This document shows positions 27,701 through 35,299 of a DNA stretch of 64,000 nucleotides, piece after piece. The notes below the pieces were generated by a model. That model was not told the DNA's origin and did no database searches. It was given only the letters and a program-made list of their open reading frames with translations. This DNA comes from Nitrospiraceae bacterium (GTDB lineage Bacteria; Nitrospirota; Nitrospiria; Nitrospirales; Nitrospiraceae): assembly GCA_919902505.1 (NCBI GenBank), contig CAKKRE010000023.1, positions 1 to 64,000 of the forward strand, read 5' to 3'. Position 1 is the stretch's first letter. Each line of letters starts with the position of its first letter. The position numbers were made by a program, and so were the translations under genes.

Positions 27701-28991
27701 CCAGCAGTGCCGTCTGTAGCAGAAGATGAGACGGAGCGTTGGGCAAGGACGTGTATTGGTGTGCATAATTAAGGAGGATTCTCACGAGATCCTCCAGCGC
27801 GTCCGGTGAGCCCAGAATGAGTGGAAGGTGTTGAGCCAAGTGCGTGGTTACGAGGAGCCCCGAGCCTTCTGTCTCGTGCCGGATCGTGTGCACCACGGTC
27901 TCAAGAACATGGTGCAGATCGAGGGGGGCAAATTCTAAAGGAGGAGCATGGATGGCTTGAGCCAGTTGGTGGCCAAGTTGGCTGGCCTGCGACGCCTTTT
28001 CGATCATGGTTTCGACATGCTGCTCGATTTTGCTGTGCTGAATTGAGCTGAGTAATCGTTGTGAATCCTGCAGGAGCGTGGTGAGGGGCTGTTGGAGCTG
28101 GCGGGATACCCGGGCCGCCTCCCGGGAAAGCGTGAGTTGACGGGTGGTTTCCTGGAGGCGTGACTCCAACTCGGTGAGGCGGTCCTGTTGCGCCTTCTGT
28201 TGGGAAAGGTCGCGCAGGACCCCGACCGTGCCGAGGTAACGATTGGCCGAATCGAAAAGCCCCTTGGCTGTTACCTCGACGGTGATCGATGCGAGTGGTG
28301 CATCTGGTAAGGCCTTCCGATGAAGAGTGAGCTCAAGTCTGCGTACCGAGCGGCTGCCGGCCCGTCGTTCGTTCAGGCGAAAGCGTCCTGTTGCCTCTTG
28401 CAGGGGAGGGAGTAGAAGCGAATAGTGTCGTCCGGCAAGCTCCTCGGGAGTATAGCCGAGCATGGTGGTGACGGTGGTCCCCACGTAGACAAAGCGACCG
28501 TCCCGATCAAGCTCGTACACCAAGTCGCTCAGCGTGTCGATGAACCGCTGGTGTCGCTGAAAGGTGTGGTCCAGTTTCATTTGGAGGTCGCGCTTTTCAA
28601 CCGCCTCCTGGACGGAAAACAACAACTCGGTGATAAAGGCGGGTGACCGTTTGAACAGGAGGAAGTCAGCGCCGTTTTGCAGCGCTTGGACGGCGGTTTG
28701 GGAATCGCTCTCAATCGTTTGGAGGATGATGGCCGCATAGGGAGCATGGCGACGAAGGCGGGAAAGAATGTCGAGACCGCGTTCAGGGCGTAAGTCATGA
28801 TCGATGAGGATGATTTGCCATTCGCCCTGATGGCTGAAGGTCAGGGCTTCTTCGGATGAGTAGCCTGCCTCGATCCGGCAGCCAGGGAAAAAGCCTCTCA
28901 GGCTGGAGGTGACCAGTTTGATTTCATCCGGTTGTTCGTTGATGAGGAGGATGTTGAGTGACGGTTCAGACAGCGACATGGAAGATTTCAT
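24789..28991 (-). CDS. REC-PAS-pseudokinase-PilZ-PilZ-LuxD-like-methyltransferase fusion
   Basis: About 1,400 residues from the ATG at 28991 (AGGAACC upstream; ATG 28979 is possible, 29075 is less likely). Domains in order: REC 12-130 (D64); PAS 145-265; kinase-like region 290-515 with SRQLQQPLTTL where an H box should be, so the His is Arg, and no clear G boxes; PilZ 1 at 545-665 with RxxxR (R551, R555) and NMSTGG; PilZ 2 at 690-820 with RRETAR and NMSLDG; alpha/beta-hydrolase 833-1077 resembling LuxD acyl-transferases (RYDHSRHIGLSDG) but with APDLLGR where the nucleophile Ser is expected; class I methyltransferase 1167-1395 with LLDVGCG and LPFADHSFDRIVANLSL. Both PilZ motifs for cyclic di-GMP are intact. 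It is first in the signalling cluster. The function is unknown; domains are called by eye. Confidence 0.85.
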   Translation of the reverse strand: MKSSMSLSEPSLNILLINEQPDEIKLVTSSLRGFFPGCRIEAGYSSEEALTFSHQGEWQIILIDHDLRPERGLDILSRLRRHAPYAAIILQTIESDSQTAVQALQNGADFLLFKRSPAFITELLFSVQEAVEKRDLQMKLDHTFQRHQRFIDTLSDLVYELDRDGRFVYVGTTVTTMLGYTPEELAGRHYSLLLPPLQEATGRFRLNERRAGSRSVRRLELTLHRKALPDAPLASITVEVTAKGLFDSANRYLGTVGVLRDLSQQKAQQDRLTELESRLQETTRQLTLSREAARVSRQLQQPLTTLLQDSQRLLSSIQHSKIEQHVETMIEKASQASQLGHQLAQAIHAPPLEFAPLDLHHVLETVVHTIRHETEGSGLLVTTHLAQHLPLILGSPDALEDLVRILLNYAHQYTSLPNAPSHLLLQTALLAGDTPSLASRKRPLHSSASREYVSFTIKESSKHTAAPMGEQPDLHISPEQFFRAHQVVQAHDGAIEIEHAPDSGLTITVRIPVPAHLFADEGAESPTASPAKPAIVRVQSQHVAGQRPDRRRSERKLFALPVQLSVGSTTLRGVLRNMSTGGALLTIHDLSASIHLQPAYVVIKTPVSFLELQGVVHERPAALTDLPLSAIKNFVISFSPGGERDRNVLRSLLDGLQDGSTIITFEGLILPLFTTATNNPDAPLPSTAAPTDRRETARLNVPCPIRLVGSSATPTPILGVTVNMSLDGACIELPGGYDFPIGRQIFHLAPVEPNTSLSVAALPEGSESPWPARIVWTQPQIRTISNPAPPEEVRRRFGVRFEGLSPAQEQKLRALISPRIGTSQDLAEPVSDSPVFTVSHHLRNREGLTIALSHDVPRRVDGTQCPLVLLCPGYGTTQQAYVALAYTLAACGLQVLRYDHSRHIGLSDGDPTQTTLTSLEDDLDTILIFAQKEFHGIPLTLLAPDLLGRIALRRQDWHRRVRRLLLLNPTLDIRNCLTSLHQRDLVGEHLAGTRLGLGNLLGIPLDIDHFVADAVAGQYTESTALQEDLSHCGTEVVFLTTGPGAADYLTPSPTPALVEEALHRLGSRGSRVMLQAPLLPADAVAPTALHASWHRIAQLCLTPDRFPYPTAPALLNLSRITSIRARFERDRLRIKYASGTAGRERLWAAQTDLTRSLDELPTHWQYIDQLYQLLQPLDGGLALLDVGCGIHSFARLLLLNLSYRLRAQTWNQNQPLRYFGIDFSVAALHAAQDATSDALKHVDRLFSGRISGPTPVSQQWVLGRSVETLPFADHSFDRIVANLSLSFSRSPLHALRELFRVLRPGGKLIVSAITPLADMALPYRSSLQELGVDAFSGDARLALNRMAQCCVALRVGHLHAFQEESLSAALAQVTSTPARLVRTFSGQILVALAEKPDSAG

Positions 28992-29381
28992 GGTTCCTAT
29001 GCAGTGGTGCGATCGTTCTGCTTCGATGCCGCCGGGCCGGCGACTGGGAATGCACCACCGCACAGTGATGAACATACGCTCGCTGTCGGAGGGACAATCA
29101 TGACCTCAGGAAGTCGGTTGGAGTGCATGATTGGTTCAATATCATACACCGTATTGAGAATCCCAGCCCGCTGCCTGAGGGGGGGCTTTTACTTCGGTAG
29201 GGGCGCTGGTTTCGGTGATCGCGCAAAAATGATCACCGCCTGGAATTCGGGTGCTATTGCTGTTGGGAAGAATGTTCCCAGCTTGAATGGCGCCGGCCGG
29301 GCCACGTGCGGAAAGCTTCAGGCGTGGAATGGGACGCCCACCGCAATCGTTGGACTGCGATGGGCGGGAAACGGTCTGTGC
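28992..29381. other. 390-bp intergenic region with two palindromes
   Basis: No gene is supported here; the overlapping plus-strand frames lack ribosome sites. Apart from the promoter area expected for the fusion gene, it holds two inverted repeats (29213-29238 and 29264-29280) described separately. Confidence 0.5.
29213..29238. repeat. 8-bp inverted repeat CGGTGATC-N10-GATCACCG
   Basis: Perfect arms with a 10-nt A-rich loop (GCGCAAAAAT). A second palindrome, TGGGAA-GAATG-TTCCCA, follows at 29264-29280. They lie between the 3' end of the gene at 29382-30383 and the start of the fusion gene. Either a transcript hairpin or a pair of operators is possible; there is no T-run, so a standard terminator is less likely. 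Confidence 0.4.
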
Positions 29382-30383
29382 CTAGCGCGCTGACGCGGTA
29401 TTGGCAGATTGCGGACAAACGCCAGGGGTCATATACAGCAGGTAGTTTCCCATCCCATGCTGAATATTCGGGTTTTGAAGCGGGTGGTGGTGAACCATCA
29501 CCATTTCGTAGTCGTCGCGTTTGGTGACTGTGAACCCTTTGCCATCCCGGTATACCTGATGAGGGAGAAAATCACGAAACGTGCCGTCGGCATCCACTTC
29601 GGGGACCGTTCGCAGGAGGGTTTCATTGGAGGATTTATTCTCTAGGGCCACCATCAGTAATTCGTCGTGTCCATGGGGGTAGGCGAATTTGACGCAGCCG
29701 TCCATGTTGAATTTCAGGGGGGCGGAGAGTGCGGAGACGCCAGGCTTGATTTCAATGCCTTCGTCGGTCTGGTCCGCGCCACGTTGGCCGAACTTGCTGT
29801 AGCAGACAATATTGACTCCGACCTGGTAGACATCCATTTCCTGCACCTTCGCGCCCTTCGGCGCGACATACATCGTAAAACGGGCCATCACGTCTTTCGT
29901 CGGCGGAGCCTTGTGGTAGAAGGCCACCACGGACATGAGGTTTTGCCCTTTCCCTAGCTTGACCCCGTACCCGTCCGGAAAACGTGCTTCCGTCATTTCC
30001 AAACCGGCACCGGCGAAGAACAACGGCTCGCCGTCGCAGGATACGCTCGGCTTGTCGTTATTCAGCATAAGGATGTGATGGAGGTAGTTCTTGGGCAGCG
30101 GCTTGCCGTCTTTCGTGAAGACCTCGGACTTATAGCCGATCATGTAGGTGTCGTCCGGCAACTGGAAGACCTTCTTGGGCATACTGGATGCCAGATCGCC
30201 GTCATGGCCGGTCGGCAAATCGACTGGACCGAAGGTGAGAGTGACCGTCTGGTCATCGATGGTAACCTTAGTGTCGCCTAAACTCGGCATGGTTGGAATG
30301 GCATGGTGATCGTGGCCACCGTCGGCGTAGACCGTACTGGTGACCATCAGCAGCATAACCATCGATAGCAGTGCACGATTCAT
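29382..30383 (-). CDS. Secreted His-rich protein with a PHM/Nod19-like pattern
   Basis: A 333-residue protein with a signal peptide (residues 1-20, VYADGG) followed by HDHH. The middle carries LPKNYLHHILMLNNDKPS, a Cys at VSCDGEPLFFAGAG, and VVAFYHKAPPTKDVMARFTMYVAP. The paired HH and the following barrel-like strands recall copper type II monooxygenase (PHM) or stress-induced Nod19 proteins, but this is a pattern match and the copper ligands are not certain. The C-terminal half has MVMVHHHPLQNPNIQHGMGNYLLYMTPGVC. It could bind a metal in the periplasm. It is not obviously linked to its neighbours. Confidence 0.55.
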   Translation of the reverse strand: MNRALLSMVMLLMVTSTVYADGGHDHHAIPTMPSLGDTKVTIDDQTVTLTFGPVDLPTGHDGDLASSMPKKVFQLPDDTYMIGYKSEVFTKDGKPLPKNYLHHILMLNNDKPSVSCDGEPLFFAGAGLEMTEARFPDGYGVKLGKGQNLMSVVAFYHKAPPTKDVMARFTMYVAPKGAKVQEMDVYQVGVNIVCYSKFGQRGADQTDEGIEIKPGVSALSAPLKFNMDGCVKFAYPHGHDELLMVALENKSSNETLLRTVPEVDADGTFRDFLPHQVYRDGKGFTVTKRDDYEMVMVHHHPLQNPNIQHGMGNYLLYMTPGVCPQSANTASAR

Positions 30384-30456
30384 AGCCCCTCCTCGTTATA
30401 ACAGACCGGCCGTCCGTGAGTGTGTATGAGACAATGTCGGGAAATAGGCCCACCCG

Positions 30457-31368
30457 TTAAGGAGCCGTCGGGGGCGGGGTCAGTCGCTTCCACAGGTAAG
30501 TACCGCCATGTTGCCGGGGCGGAATATTGTCTCTGGTGCCGACACGCACGTACCACCAGATTCCCTTGGCTTCGGTGCCGTCCTCCGAGATCACCACTTC
30601 AAACGCGCCTTCGCGGTCATTGCCGCTCTGTTTCCAGGTACCCTGCCAGCGCCGGTCGTTGAAGCTGGTGGTGGCGAACTGTCCCCCTTGCCAGGTGTAA
30701 GGACCGTTGCCGTGCGTATCGAGAGTGGCGACGTATTTCTTATTGTCTTCGATTTCAGTGACTTCCCATTCGCCGCTCAAGTCCGTGCCATTCGGCCCGG
30801 GCGCCTGATTGTCTGACACGCGACGCACTACGGCGCCAGGGTCGGCCAGGGCAATCCCCATTCCGGTGTCGGGCTGTCTGGTGGATTCGTGCCAGGTCAC
30901 GAGGATCCAGGTGCCGTCCCGTCGCTCCATCACTCCTGTCTCACGGAGTGGAAGCACCATGCGTTGGGTCAGGTCCGTTGCGTTGAGATAACGAACATAG
31001 TCGAGTTCCATCGCGAACCAGGCGATATCGCTCTTACGCCAGAATTGCAGATAGGTGATGGGAAGTTCCAGTTTGGCGACCGAGGTGAACTCGGTGTGCA
31101 TATCGGCAGCCAAAGCCGTCCATCCTACGTATTTGTGTCCGTCGATCGTGTAGCCGACGGCGTCGGCGTCGTGCGACATGTATTTAGCCATGGTGGGGAG
31201 ATCGCGGTCGGCGTTCGCTTGCACGATGAGGCGCAGAGTGGCTTCCGGATCAAGCGGTTCTTTGGCTGCTGCGAGTGAGCCGACTAGGCCGCTCGAGAGG
31301 CAGCAGATGAAGAGCCAGGACCGTAACCACAGGCGGCCATATCGGGGTGTCAAGGGTTGAACATGCAT
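30457..31368 (-). CDS. Secreted SnoaL/NTF2-like protein with C-terminal beta domain
   Basis: 303 residues from the ATG at 31368, chosen because it opens a proper signal peptide (SWLFICCLSSGLVGSLAAAKE); the longer frame adds an implausible leader. The first domain (about 38-165) looks like a SnoaL/DUF4440 ketosteroid-isomerase fold: EATLRLIVQANADRDLPTMAKYMSHDADAVGYTIDGHKYVGW and the ending ERRDGTWILVTWHES. The second (about 195-303) is a lipocalin-like beta domain: DLSGEWEVTEIEDNKKYVATL and GTYLWKRL. No catalytic residues can be assigned. Spaced TATTATC repeats lie in the short leader. Confidence 0.6.
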   Translation of the reverse strand: MHVQPLTPRYGRLWLRSWLFICCLSSGLVGSLAAAKEPLDPEATLRLIVQANADRDLPTMAKYMSHDADAVGYTIDGHKYVGWTALAADMHTEFTSVAKLELPITYLQFWRKSDIAWFAMELDYVRYLNATDLTQRMVLPLRETGVMERRDGTWILVTWHESTRQPDTGMGIALADPGAVVRRVSDNQAPGPNGTDLSGEWEVTEIEDNKKYVATLDTHGNGPYTWQGGQFATTSFNDRRWQGTWKQSGNDREGAFEVVISEDGTEAKGIWWYVRVGTRDNIPPRQHGGTYLWKRLTPPPTAP

Positions 31369-31462
31369 AGATAATATAGATAATAGGGAGATCTGTGGAT
31401 GAAAACCTCGGGATTGTACGAGGCGACAATTGAGCGAGGCTACCTGGTGCCCTGAGGTGGTG

Positions 31463-32269
31463 TCAATGGATATTTGCCCCATCGGGTATCTCAGTAATGG
31501 TGCAAGCCACCACGGTGACGTTGTCGATCCCCCCCGCATCGAGTGCCATTTGAATGAGGGTTTGGGTGGCAAGGGAAGGTATATGCTGATGAGGCCTCAC
31601 GGTCTGCAAAATGCGTTCGTCGGTCAACATTTTTGTGAGGCCGTCTGAGCAGAGCAGCAGGAGGTCTCCATCGAGAAGATCGAAGAAGAACAGGTCGCTT
31701 TCCAGGTGAGGGGCAAGTCCCATGGCGCGGGTGAGCACATGGCGGTCCGGGTGGCGCGCGGCCTGCGCAGGTGTGAGGCGCCCATCACGGACGTACTCTT
31801 CAATCAGGGTATGGTCCCGTGTGAGTTGCGTGATGGTGCCGGCTCTCACCAGGTAGGCCCGGCTATCGCCGACGTTCACAACAAGTAAGCGTGGCTTGGG
31901 CAGCGGGAGGAGATGGGCCATCACGAGAGTCGTGCCCATGCTGTGTAACGGCGGGTGGTGATCCGCATGGGCGAGGATGGAGGCATGGGCCTGCTCCGCC
32001 ATGGTCTTGAGACGGTAGATTGCGCGTTCTTCTTCGTCACGGTCGGGGGCAGATACAGTTCCGCCGAGAGTCGGCGCAAGTTCGGCAAGGGAGTCCATCA
32101 CGAGACGGCTGGCCACATCTCCTCCCGGGTGGCCTCCCATTCCGTCCGCCACTGCCCAGAGTCGATGTCGGTTCGCGACGAGGAAGGTGTCTTGATTTGT
32201 GGGACGGACCAACCCGCGGTCGGTCTGCCCGAACGCGGTCCATGCCCATCTGTTCCGGTCTGTGCTCAC
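31463..32269 (-). CDS. PP2C-family Ser/Thr protein phosphatase
   Basis: A 268-residue cytosolic phosphatase of the PP2C/Stp1 type. Metal-binding motifs are present: DTFLVAN at the N terminus, AVADGMGGHPGGDVAS, VVNVGDSRAYL, LTRDHTLIEEYV, LLCSDGLTKML and the C-terminal DNVTVVACTI. Length is normal. It starts one base after the stop of the YprB-like gene, so the two are coupled. No cognate kinase gene is seen in the window. Confidence 0.92.
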   Translation of the reverse strand: MSTDRNRWAWTAFGQTDRGLVRPTNQDTFLVANRHRLWAVADGMGGHPGGDVASRLVMDSLAELAPTLGGTVSAPDRDEEERAIYRLKTMAEQAHASILAHADHHPPLHSMGTTLVMAHLLPLPKPRLLVVNVGDSRAYLVRAGTITQLTRDHTLIEEYVRDGRLTPAQAARHPDRHVLTRAMGLAPHLESDLFFFDLLDGDLLLLCSDGLTKMLTDERILQTVRPHQHIPSLATQTLIQMALDAGGIDNVTVVACTITEIPDGANIH

Positions 32270-32270
32270 G

Positions 32271-33044
32271 CTATCCGGCCGGCGTCAATGACGGTGGACC
32301 GTAGCGCAGGGCGAGCCGGTCATATAGCCACTCCGCCAGTGGTTCGAGGTTTCTGGTGTCGGCGGCATTATAACGGACGAGTTGATCCAGTGCCGCCTCG
32401 TCGCCTGCGCGGTACTGGTGCCATAGACGAACGGCTTCCATGCCGTCGAGTGTCAGCAGATCGGAGTCCCGCGCGATGTCCAACTCGCGCTCGATGTGCT
32501 TGAGGCCTCCCTGCAGGCCCACGCGTCTCGCGGCGAAACAGAGATCGAAGTGAGGAATCGACACCCGCAGGCCCTTGAAACAGGTTTGGAGGTAGGGGAT
32601 ATCGAACACGCTGCCGAAAAACGTGATCAGCAAGTCGGCTTGGTCGAGTTCTTCCTGAATCACGCCAAGCGTCAGGTCGTCACCACTGATCAGGGTGCGC
32701 AGTCGCCCCTGGCGGTAGAGGCCGACGATGGTCACCTGCCCCTCGTGCGCGGACAGTCCGGTCGTTTCGATGTCCAGATAGAGTGCCCGTGGGCCGAAGG
32801 TGCGGAACAGCCGCCAGTGGTCGCGGGTATGCAGGCAGCCGGCAAAGTACCGGGCATTGCGGCGGTCGAGCTGCTCCTGCGCCGAGGCAAGATCGATATC
32901 GTACAGGACTTTGCGCGAGGGTGAGATGCCGGGGAGGTTCGGCTCACGGCGAAAGGTTGTCCAATCGGCGATGCCGCCTTCCCAGAGCCGCCGCTCCGTG
33001 GATGGGCCGATGCCGTTCAGATGGACGAATGTCGAGGTCAACAT
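32271..33044 (-). CDS. RNase H-like exonuclease domain protein (YprB-like)
   Basis: 257 residues from the ATG at 33044 (the frame opens at 33092; GGAGGGAG lies 14-15 bases before 33044). A short helix-hairpin-helix-like segment at the N terminus (FVHLNGIGPSTERRLWEGGIADW) is followed by an RNase H-fold, DEDD-type exonuclease: LYLDIETTGLS (first acidic pair), LITFFGSVFDIPYL, and YNAADTRNLEPLAEW with the last Asp. It resembles YprB-type nucleases. The physiological substrate is unknown. Its product is encoded just upstream of the PP2C gene. Confidence 0.8.
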   Translation of the reverse strand: MLTSTFVHLNGIGPSTERRLWEGGIADWTTFRREPNLPGISPSRKVLYDIDLASAQEQLDRRNARYFAGCLHTRDHWRLFRTFGPRALYLDIETTGLSAHEGQVTIVGLYRQGRLRTLISGDDLTLGVIQEELDQADLLITFFGSVFDIPYLQTCFKGLRVSIPHFDLCFAARRVGLQGGLKHIERELDIARDSDLLTLDGMEAVRLWHQYRAGDEAALDQLVRYNAADTRNLEPLAEWLYDRLALRYGPPSLTPAG

Positions 33045-33176
33045 AATGCGGGTCGCGATCTCCCTCCGCCGGGATTGTAGCCTTGATTTCAAGGGATAAA
33101 CAAGTTAGAGTCCGCGACTGGTGCGGAGTTTCGTGCGCTTGAGTTGTGCAGTGTATCACGGTGTAGATGAGGGAAC

Positions 33177-33587
33177 ATGACCACGAACGGATCGGCGAAA
33201 CGTATTCGAATCAAGGTCGGCGGGGTACAGTTGGAGGCGGAGTTAAAAGGCACGAGAACGGCTGAAGAACTCTACCGGGCGCTGCCCGCTGAGGGACCAT
33301 TGAATGTCTGGGGCGAAGAGTTCTATTTTAAGATTCCCGGAGTGAAGGACCATCGCGAAACGGCGACCACGCAGGTCAAAGTCGGTGACGTAGCCTTCTG
33401 GGGCGCCGGCCAGGTATTGGCCATTTTCTTCGGGCGTACGCCGATGAGCATGGGGGCCGATCCCGTGCCGGCTGACCGGGTCAATGTGGTGGGTCGCGTC
33501 GTGGGAGACGCGGCGACTCTGCGGCAGGCGATGAATGCCAGCACGATTCGAGTCGAACGGATTGAACAGGGGTCGTCGATCGGATAG
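33177..33587 (+). CDS. Cyclophilin-like fold protein
   Basis: A 136-residue protein of the Cyclophil_like (DUF369) type, small beta-barrel proteins related in fold to cyclophilins. Visible segments are IRIKVGGVQLEAELKGTRTAEELYRALP, WGEEFYFKIPG, VGDVAFWGAGQVLAIFFGRTPMS. The start follows GATGAGGGAAC. No prolyl isomerase active site can be assigned; function is unknown. It heads a plus-strand run toward the DUF507 genes. Confidence 0.7.
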   Translation: MTTNGSAKRIRIKVGGVQLEAELKGTRTAEELYRALPAEGPLNVWGEEFYFKIPGVKDHRETATTQVKVGDVAFWGAGQVLAIFFGRTPMSMGADPVPADRVNVVGRVVGDAATLRQAMNASTIRVERIEQGSSIG

Positions 33588-33644
33588 GCTCATGTGGAGT
33601 GGTCTGGTGAGCGGCCATAGTTTGTCGGCGGGGAGTCTTCTGCG

Positions 33645-33926
33645 ATGAGGCTGGCAAAAGAGCGGGTCCATCATATGGCGGAATCAGTGATCGCACGGCT
33701 CCACGAGCTGGGTTTTCTGGACGTCACCGGGGATCGAAAGGCGCTTCGGGATTCGTTGGAACAGACGATGACGGAAGAGCTCGGAGTGGAAGATCGCCTC
33801 AATGCCGAAGTGCGCCGGATGATGCAACCCTATGAACGGCAGATCGAGCAGGGACAGGTCGATTACCAGAAGATGTTCACGATGATCAAGCAGAAGCTGG
33901 TGCGTGAACGGGGCATCATTTTATAG
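33645..33926 (+). CDS. DUF507 family protein
   Basis: A 93-residue, highly helical protein of the DUF507 family: LAKERVHHMAESVIARLHELGFLDV, TEELGVEDRLNAEVRRMMQPYE, and the C-terminal DYQKMFTMIKQKLVRERGIIL. Function is unknown. A second DUF507 gene follows 72 bases later. They differ enough (about one residue in three shared) to be old paralogues. Confidence 0.75.
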   Translation: MRLAKERVHHMAESVIARLHELGFLDVTGDRKALRDSLEQTMTEELGVEDRLNAEVRRMMQPYERQIEQGQVDYQKMFTMIKQKLVRERGIIL

Positions 33927-33998
33927 GTGCTGACCGGTGTGTGAATCTTCGTCATAGAAAAGCGCAGAGTAGCCACACTCAGGACTGGAGTCCAATTC

Positions 33999-34274
33999 GT
34001 GATCAGCGACGATAAAGCCAGCCATCTTGCCCACCTCGCTCTCGGCGCCTTGAAGAAGAGCCCGCACTGCCGGTTTACTGAAGATGATGGGAAGGTGCTG
34101 CGCGAGATCAAACGGGTGGTGGCCGCAGAGTTGTTGTTGGAAGCGGAGATCGATAAGAAAGTACGGACCAAACTGGCGTCCTACTCACGACAAATCGTGG
34201 AAGGGAGTCCGGAATGGGACGTGATGTATCGGAAAACAGCTGAAGAAGAACAAAAAAAGCGCGCCAAGCCCTGA
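33999..34274 (+). CDS. DUF507 family protein, second tandem copy
   Basis: A 91-residue protein starting at GTG (GGACTGGAG upstream). Pattern matches the previous gene: SDDKASHLAHLALGALKKSPHCRF, LREIKRVVAAELLLEAEIDKKVRTKLASYSRQIVEGSPEWDVMYRKTAEEEQKKRA. The tandem pair is a recurring arrangement for this family, and the products may form a heterodimer; that is inference. Confidence 0.75.
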   Translation: MISDDKASHLAHLALGALKKSPHCRFTEDDGKVLREIKRVVAAELLLEAEIDKKVRTKLASYSRQIVEGSPEWDVMYRKTAEEEQKKRAKP

Positions 34275-34309
34275 TCCGGCGTCGCGAGCGATTTCGACGA
34301 GGTTGTGCG

Positions 34310-34750
34310 ATGAGAGTTGCTCTATGGATAGTGTTTTGCGTGATGGCGGTGTCGTTGCCCGCCTGTACCCATTCCAAACCGCAGCCGCTGGTTCCGTTGG
34401 AATTGGCCTATGGGGCCAAGGCTGACGCCATCGCTCTGAACAATCAGGGGATGCAAGCCTATCTGGCCGGCCAGGTGGCGGAAGCCAAGAATTTTTTCGG
34501 GCAGGCCATCAAGGCGTCGCCGGATTCAGGCCAGGCCCATTACAATTACGCGCTCGCGCTGAATGCATTGGGGCAAACGGACCAGGCCCGCCTGGAGTTT
34601 ATTGAAGCGGCGAATTTAGCTCCCGGGGATAAGGTGATCTGGGATTCTCCTGCGTTACGCCCCTTCGGCAGTCCTCAGGCACAAAAGGGGCCGCCCAGGG
34701 AACACCCCTATGGGACACAGCGTCCGGTGATCGGCAGCGGACCGCGCTGA
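34310..34750 (+). CDS. TPR lipoprotein
   Basis: A 146-residue protein with a lipobox (LPAC, Cys at 19), so it is likely lipidated. Two tetratricopeptide repeats follow: ADAIALNNQGMQAYLAGQVAEAKNFFGQAIKASP and GQAHYNYALALNALGQTDQARLEFIEAANLAP. The tail is Pro/Gly-rich. Such small TPR lipoproteins usually act as adaptors in the periplasm. Its partner is unknown. Confidence 0.8.
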   Translation: MRVALWIVFCVMAVSLPACTHSKPQPLVPLELAYGAKADAIALNNQGMQAYLAGQVAEAKNFFGQAIKASPDSGQAHYNYALALNALGQTDQARLEFIEAANLAPGDKVIWDSPALRPFGSPQAQKGPPREHPYGTQRPVIGSGPR

Positions 34751-34789
34751 CCGGCTGACACGAAGCGTTGTACTGGAGAGGATTGAGAC

Positions 34790-35257
34790 ATGGCTGACGA
34801 ATTGGACGTGGGAGCGAAGGCGCCGGATTTTTCCTTGCCGGACCAGGACGGCAGTACCGTGACGCTGAAGAGCCTCAAGGGCAAGCAGGTGGTCCTCTAT
34901 TTTTATCCCAAGGACGATACCTCGGGCTGTACGAAAGAGGCCTGCGATTTCCGGGATTCCCTTGCGCCGATCAAAAAGGCCGGGGCGGTGGTGATTGGAG
35001 TCAGTAAGGACGGGAAAGCCTCGCACCAGAAGTTTATCGCCAAGTACGGCTTGCCCTTTGCGTTGTTGAGCGACGAAGAGGCCGAGGTCTGTAAGGCCTA
35101 CGGAGTCTATAAAGAGAAGAGCATGTACGGACGGAAGTATCTGGGCATCGAGCGGAGCACGTTTGTGATCGATGCCACGGGTCGGATCAAGGCCCTTTTC
35201 CGGAAGGTGAAGGTGCCCGGCCATGTCGATGAAGTGCTGGCGGCGCTGAAGGCTTGA
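34790..35257 (+). CDS. bcp: Thioredoxin-dependent peroxiredoxin Bcp
   Basis: A 155-residue peroxiredoxin that reduces hydroperoxides using thioredoxin. The active-site block is YPKDDTSGCTKEACDF with the peroxidatic Cys first and a second Cys five residues later, the normal Bcp spacing. The C-terminal RSTFVIDATGRIKALFRKVKVPGHVDEVL is conserved. It may draw electrons from the trxA product at 18.6 kb. A small membrane protein gene follows. Confidence 0.95.
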   Translation: MADELDVGAKAPDFSLPDQDGSTVTLKSLKGKQVVLYFYPKDDTSGCTKEACDFRDSLAPIKKAGAVVIGVSKDGKASHQKFIAKYGLPFALLSDEEAEVCKAYGVYKEKSMYGRKYLGIERSTFVIDATGRIKALFRKVKVPGHVDEVLAALKA

Positions 35258-35299
35258 TCGGGCGGTCCCGACGCCGGGCCGATCCTCTCGCTGAATGAC

